A stretch of 64,000 nucleotides of DNA from the NCBI RefSeq assembly GCF_900099825.1, contig NZ_LT629693.1, positions 2,987,001-3,051,000 of the forward strand, in the 5' to 3' direction. Source of the stretch: Bradyrhizobium ottawaense (GTDB lineage: Bacteria; Pseudomonadota; Alphaproteobacteria; Rhizobiales; Xanthobacteraceae). Below the pieces are notes generated by a model. It saw only the letters and a program-made list of their open reading frames with translations. It did not search any database and was not told the DNA's origin. Below are positions 60,791 through 64,000 of this stretch, in pieces. The translations under genes were made by a program, and so were the position numbers. Positions within the stretch are counted from its first letter, which is position 1; each line of letters opens with the position of its first letter.

Positions 60791-61597
60791 CTACGCCCCG
60801 GACTTCACCGTGATCCCGCCATCGACCACCAGTTCGATGCCGGTGACGTAGCGGGATTCGTCGGACGCCAGGAACAACGCTGCGTTGGCGACGTCCCAGG
60901 CGTCGCCCATGTGACCCATCGGCACCTGCGCGTCGCGCGCGCGCCACATCGCTTCGACATCCCCCGCCGAATAGCTGGCCGCTAGGCCCGCGGAGTGCGC
61001 GACCATCGGCGTCTTCATCAACCCCGGCAAAATGCAATTCACCCGGACATGATCCGGGGCGAATTGCACCGCCGTGGTCTTCGTCATCTGGTTCATCGCC
61101 GCTTTCGAGGCGCCATAGGTGACGTAGGAAATGCCGAGATGGCGGATCGAGGCGATCGACGAGATGTTGATGATCGAACCGCCGCCCTGCTTCTTCATCA
61201 CCGGAATGACGTGCTTCATCGCAAAATAAGCACTCTTCAGGTTGACCGCGAAGACGTGGTCCCAGCTCGCCTCGTTGACCTCGACCACGCTGCCCATCTC
61301 GGCAATGCCGACATTATTGTCGAGCACGTCGATGCGGCCGTAGGTCTTCAGGCACGCCGCCACCATCGCCTCGACCTCGGTCTCGCGGGAAACGTCGGCG
61401 GTGAAGGCGGTAGCCTTGCCGCCCTCACCAGTGATGATGTCGACGGTCTCCTTTGCCGCTGCGCCGTTACGGTCGACGCAAAACACCTGCGCGCCCTCGC
61501 GCGCAAAGGTCGCGGCCGTCGCCTTGCCATTGCCCCAGCCGGGACCGATCGAGCCTGCGCCCACCACCATCGCCGTCTTGCCCTTGAGCCGTTCCAT
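60791..61597 (-). CDS. SDR family oxidoreductase
   Basis: A 268-residue classical SDR. The nucleotide-binding loop is extended (GAGSIGPGWGNGKAT, residues 13-27, where TGxxxGxG would be), and the usual NNAG reads NNVG. SSIASIRHLGISYVTYGASKAA carries Ser, Tyr and Lys of the active site. The C-terminus VTGIELVVDGGITVKSG is typical. Oxidises or reduces an unknown alcohol/ketone. It is followed by repeat family A and then the TRAP genes. Confidence 0.9.
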   Translation of the reverse strand: MERLKGKTAMVVGAGSIGPGWGNGKATAATFAREGAQVFCVDRNGAAAKETVDIITGEGGKATAFTADVSRETEVEAMVAACLKTYGRIDVLDNNVGIAEMGSVVEVNEASWDHVFAVNLKSAYFAMKHVIPVMKKQGGGSIINISSIASIRHLGISYVTYGASKAAMNQMTKTTAVQFAPDHVRVNCILPGLMKTPMVAHSAGLAASYSAGDVEAMWRARDAQVPMGHMGDAWDVANAALFLASDESRYVTGIELVVDGGITVKSGA

Positions 61598-61630
61598 CGA
61601 CTTCGCTCCCTTGCAAACTTTTGTTTTCTT

Positions 61631-61706
61631 GTAGCCCGGATGAGCGCAGCGATATCCGGGGCGGTGCTGGAGCGGTCCCGGATGTCGCTGCGCTCATCCG
61701 GGCTAC
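61631..61706. repeat. palindromic intergenic repeat, family A copy 2
   Basis: GTAGCCCGGATGAGCGCAGC at the left and the inverted GCTGCGCTCATCCGGGCTAC at the right, with a nested ATATCCGGG/CCCGGATGT pair. It is nearly identical to the copy at 8978-9053 over both arms. Confidence 0.9.
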
Positions 61707-61710
61707 GAAA

Positions 61711-62088
61711 CTACGGATCGTTGCACGCACGCATGGTCGTGACATTGACACCCACCGGATGCCCCAAAATCTCCGACAGCGTTTGGCAGTTATCATCATG
61801 GCACAGCCGCCATTCGCCGGCAGCCCCGGAATTGCCCAGCACCACTTCCGGCATCGGCGGCCGCTTCGGCGCCCATTGAAACCAGCCGCCGATCAGGCGC
61901 GCCTCGGGCGGCGGCTCCATGCCGGCGCCGGAGCCTTTGACGCGCGCCTGCTCCAGTTGCAGCCCCTGCGGGGTGATGCGCCAGTCTTCCTGCCAGTCGA
62001 CCTTTTCGATCGAATGGGTCCACACCAGTGTGAAGGCCATAACCGACAGCGTCTTCACGACGCCGGCTGAGGCGAGGCAGAGGCTCAA
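61711..62088 (-). CDS. DUF1850 protein, TRAP transporter partner
   Basis: A 125-residue protein with a signal-like N-terminus (MSLCLASAGVVKTLSVMAFTL) followed by LVWTHSIEKVDWQEDWRI, the DUF1850 hallmark; EPPPEARLIGGWFQWAP lies in the middle. DUF1850 genes usually follow fused TAXI-type TRAP permeases, as here. The TTG start overlaps the permease TGA (TTGA), so the two are translationally coupled. Its exact role in transport is unknown. Confidence 0.87.
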   Translation of the reverse strand: MSLCLASAGVVKTLSVMAFTLVWTHSIEKVDWQEDWRITPQGLQLEQARVKGSGAGMEPPPEARLIGGWFQWAPKRPPMPEVVLGNSGAAGEWRLCHDDNCQTLSEILGHPVGVNVTTMRACNDP

Positions 62089-64000
62089 GCCGCCGCCACC
62101 ACGCTGCGCGGACGCTGCCGCCATTGCCAGACCACGACGGCCGCCGCCAGAATGAAGCCGACCGTGTCGCTGAAGGCGAAATCGCCGAGCAGGCACAGCG
62201 CCGCGACCGCGGCCACCGCGAGTTCGAGCAGCGTCAGCCGCGTGAACAGGAAGCCGATCGCGACAATGCCGAACAGGCCGATCGCGACCAGCGCCTTGAA
62301 GGTCGCCAGCGCCACTGCGCCGTAGAAGCCCAGCTTGACCGCCATCGGGTCGCCGGCCTGCAGCATCAGCGCCGGCGAGTAGACGAAGATGAACGGAATG
62401 ACGTAACCCGCCAGCGCGATCCGCATCGCCTCCCAGCCGATCTTGTCCGGGTTCTCCTTCGCGATCGGCGCCGCCGCCAAGGCCGCCAGCGCCACCGGTG
62501 GCGAAAGGTCGGCCATGATGCCGTAGTAGAACGCGAACATGTGGCTCGCGATCAGGGGCACGCCGAGCTTTGCCAACGCAGGTGCTGCCAATGCCGCCGT
62601 GATGATGTAGGTCGGAATCGTCGGAATGCCGGTGCCGAGCAGAATCGACAGCAGCATGGTCATGATCAGCGCCAGGAACAGGCTCTTGGCGCCAAGTCCG
62701 ATGATCCAGCTTCCGAAGATGGTGCCGACGCCGGTCTGCGTCATCATGCCGATGATGGTGCCGACGATGGCGCAGGCCATGCCGACGGTCAGCGCCGACT
62801 TGGCGCTGTCGGCGAGCGAATCGCGGCACGCCGCGAGCGTGGCGCGGCCACCGCGGGTGATCGCGGCAATCAGGATCAGGCCAACCACGATGCTGGCGAC
62901 CGGAATGATCTCGAGCCCGTTGCGCGAGACCGCGGCCACGACCAGGGCCAGCCCGATCCAGAAGATATAGCGCAGCACGATGTTGGAGACGCCGAGCACG
63001 ATGCTGGCGCCGAGAATCAGCGCCACCGTCAGCGCCAGCCCCATGCTGCCGGCGTACAGCGGCGTAAAGCCTTCGAACAGCATGTAGACCAGCGCCGCCA
63101 GCGGCAACACCAGGTACCAGCGGTTGACCAGCGCCTTCCACGCGCTCGGGATTTCCGAACGCTTCATGCCGACGAGACCGTGCTTGCCGGCTTCCAGATG
63201 CACCATCCAGAACGCGGAGGCGAAATACAGGATCGCCGGGATCACCGCAGCCCTGACGATCTCGGAATACTGCACGCCGAGCGTCTCCGCCATGATGAAG
63301 GCGACGGCGCCCATCACCGGCGGCATGATCTGTCCGCCCATCGAGGCGGTCGCCTCGACGCCGGCGGCAAAGGCGCGGCGATAGCCGAACTTGATCATCA
63401 GCGGGATCGTGAACTGGCCGACGGTGACGACATTGGCGACGCCGGAGCCGGAGATGGTTCCCATCATGCCCGAGGCGAACACCGCGACCTTGGCGGGACC
63501 GCCGCGGGTGCGGCCGAACAGGCCGAGTGAGACGTCGGTGAACAACTGGATCATGCCGGCGCGCTCGAGAAACGCGCCGAACAGGATGAAGAGGAAGATG
63601 TAGGTCGCCGACACGTAGATCGGTACGCCGTAGAATCCTTCGGTGCCGAACGACAGATGGGTGATGACCTGGTCGAAATCATAGCCGCGATGGTTGAACG
63701 GGGCCGGCAGATACTGGCCGAAGAACCAGTACAGCAGGCAGGCGCCGCACATCAGCGGCAGCGCCGCCCCCATCAGCCTCCGCGTGCCTTCGAACACCAG
63801 CACCGCCAGCAGGGTGCCGACCGCGAGATCGACGCGGGTCGGATCGCCGTCGCGGGCAATCAGGTCGGCATAGAAGACCCACTGGTACAGCCCGCACAAA
63901 AATCCGGCGGCGCCGATCAGCCAGCCCAGCGCCCGGCCGAAATTGTTCTTGGCGGTAAAGTTGCCGATCAGGCCGAAGCTCAGCAGCAGCAGGAAGCCGA
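62085..64000 (-). CDS. TRAP transporter fused 4TM/12TM permease (TAXI type), partial
   Basis: The frame is open from the right edge; about 638 residues are in the window and the N-terminal part is missing. It is highly hydrophobic with many membrane segments: HRGYDFDQVITHLSFGTEGFYG early, then the large-subunit core FASGMMGTISGSGVANVV and MGGQIMPPVMGAVAFI, both typical of DctM/TAXI permeases. These proton- or sodium-driven permeases take up carboxylates or amino acids with a separate TAXI binding protein, which is not in the window and may lie beyond the edge. Confidence 0.92.
   Translation of the reverse strand, partial: GFLLLLSFGLIGNFTAKNNFGRALGWLIGAAGFLCGLYQWVFYADLIARDGDPTRVDLAVGTLLAVLVFEGTRRLMGAALPLMCGACLLYWFFGQYLPAPFNHRGYDFDQVITHLSFGTEGFYGVPIYVSATYIFLFILFGAFLERAGMIQLFTDVSLGLFGRTRGGPAKVAVFASGMMGTISGSGVANVVTVGQFTIPLMIKFGYRRAFAAGVEATASMGGQIMPPVMGAVAFIMAETLGVQYSEIVRAAVIPAILYFASAFWMVHLEAGKHGLVGMKRSEIPSAWKALVNRWYLVLPLAALVYMLFEGFTPLYAGSMGLALTVALILGASIVLGVSNIVLRYIFWIGLALVVAAVSRNGLEIIPVASIVVGLILIAAITRGGRATLAACRDSLADSAKSALTVGMACAIVGTIIGMMTQTGVGTIFGSWIIGLGAKSLFLALIMTMLLSILLGTGIPTIPTYIITAALAAPALAKLGVPLIASHMFAFYYGIMADLSPPVALAALAAAPIAKENPDKIGWEAMRIALAGYVIPFIFVYSPALMLQAGDPMAVKLGFYGAVALATFKALVAIGLFGIVAIGFLFTRLTLLELAVAAVAALCLLGDFAFSDTVGFILAAAVVVWQWRQRPRSVVAAA

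Noticed and set aside
62124..63530. A 468-codon plus-strand frame opposite the TRAP permease
   Set aside because: His/Asp/Arg/Gln-rich translation without any domain is the antisense shadow of a membrane protein gene.

Overview
This is a GC-rich, gene-dense chromosomal window that looks like an alphaproteobacterium of the Bradyrhizobium/Rhodopseudomonas group (Nitrobacteraceae). The evidence is a minCDE operon, an NdvA/ChvA-type glucan exporter, a TrcR (DUF1013) gene, Bug and TAXI-TRAP uptake genes, two-domain KaiC next to a hybrid kinase, many Ala/Pro-rich exported proteins, and several families of palindromic intergenic repeats typical of that group. The assignment is inferred from protein character, not from a search.

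Layout. 1-10.2 kb: tail of an unknown gene, an HtrA-like protein lacking its catalytic triad, an esterase, DsbA, TauE, LrgB/LrgA, a PaaI thioesterase facing a TetR regulator across twin palindromic operators, two small secreted Cys proteins, an AbrB-family membrane protein, a long intergenic repeat and DsbB. 10.2-13.7 kb: tRNA-Leu(CAA) followed by a small island bounded by copies of the tRNA 3' end; it carries a group II intron and an SDR but no integrase. 13.7-25 kb: adenine deaminase-type enzyme, LysR/Bug pair, two gene remnants, small envelope proteins, EamA transporter/MocR pair, nitronate monooxygenase and acyl-CoA ligase. 25-31 kb: kaiC-hybrid kinase operon, a GFA protein and minCDE. 31-42.5 kb: a membrane protein and an orphan periplasmic binding protein behind a 12-codon leader ORF, thioesterase, a DHFR/ArsR-SRPBCC cassette with its own operator and an SDR-tail remnant, SDR, DUF1543, a second nitronate monooxygenase, YqaA, a HisE-like protein and a Gly/Tyr-rich protein. 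42.5-52.9 kb: glucan exporter, DD-carboxypeptidase, FadD, DUF924, peroxiredoxin, rnhA-thrB-ispH and trcR. 52.9-64 kb: an IS481 element inside a palindromic repeat, small proteins, prpE, two TPR/LprI proteins, a membrane protein, an SDR, and DUF1850 plus a fused TRAP permease running off the right edge.

Functional picture. Most of the window is ordinary core chromosome: cell division (minCDE), isoprenoid and threonine synthesis (ispH, thrB), fatty-acid and propionate activation (fadD, acyl-CoA ligase, prpE), disulfide chemistry (DsbA, DsbB) and envelope work (glucan export, DD-carboxypeptidase). Accessory signals are the tRNA-Leu island, the IS481 copy, the remnant scars at about 17 kb and 34.8 kb, and the repeats. 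No CRISPR array, rRNA, phage block, toxin-antitoxin pair or recognisable defence system was seen. The most interesting items are the triad-less HtrA-like protein, the KaiC with substituted phosphorylation-site residues next to a pseudo-receiver kinase, the tripartite tRNA-Leu scar, the self-regulated ArsR-SRPBCC/DHFR cassette and the translationally coupled leader ORF.
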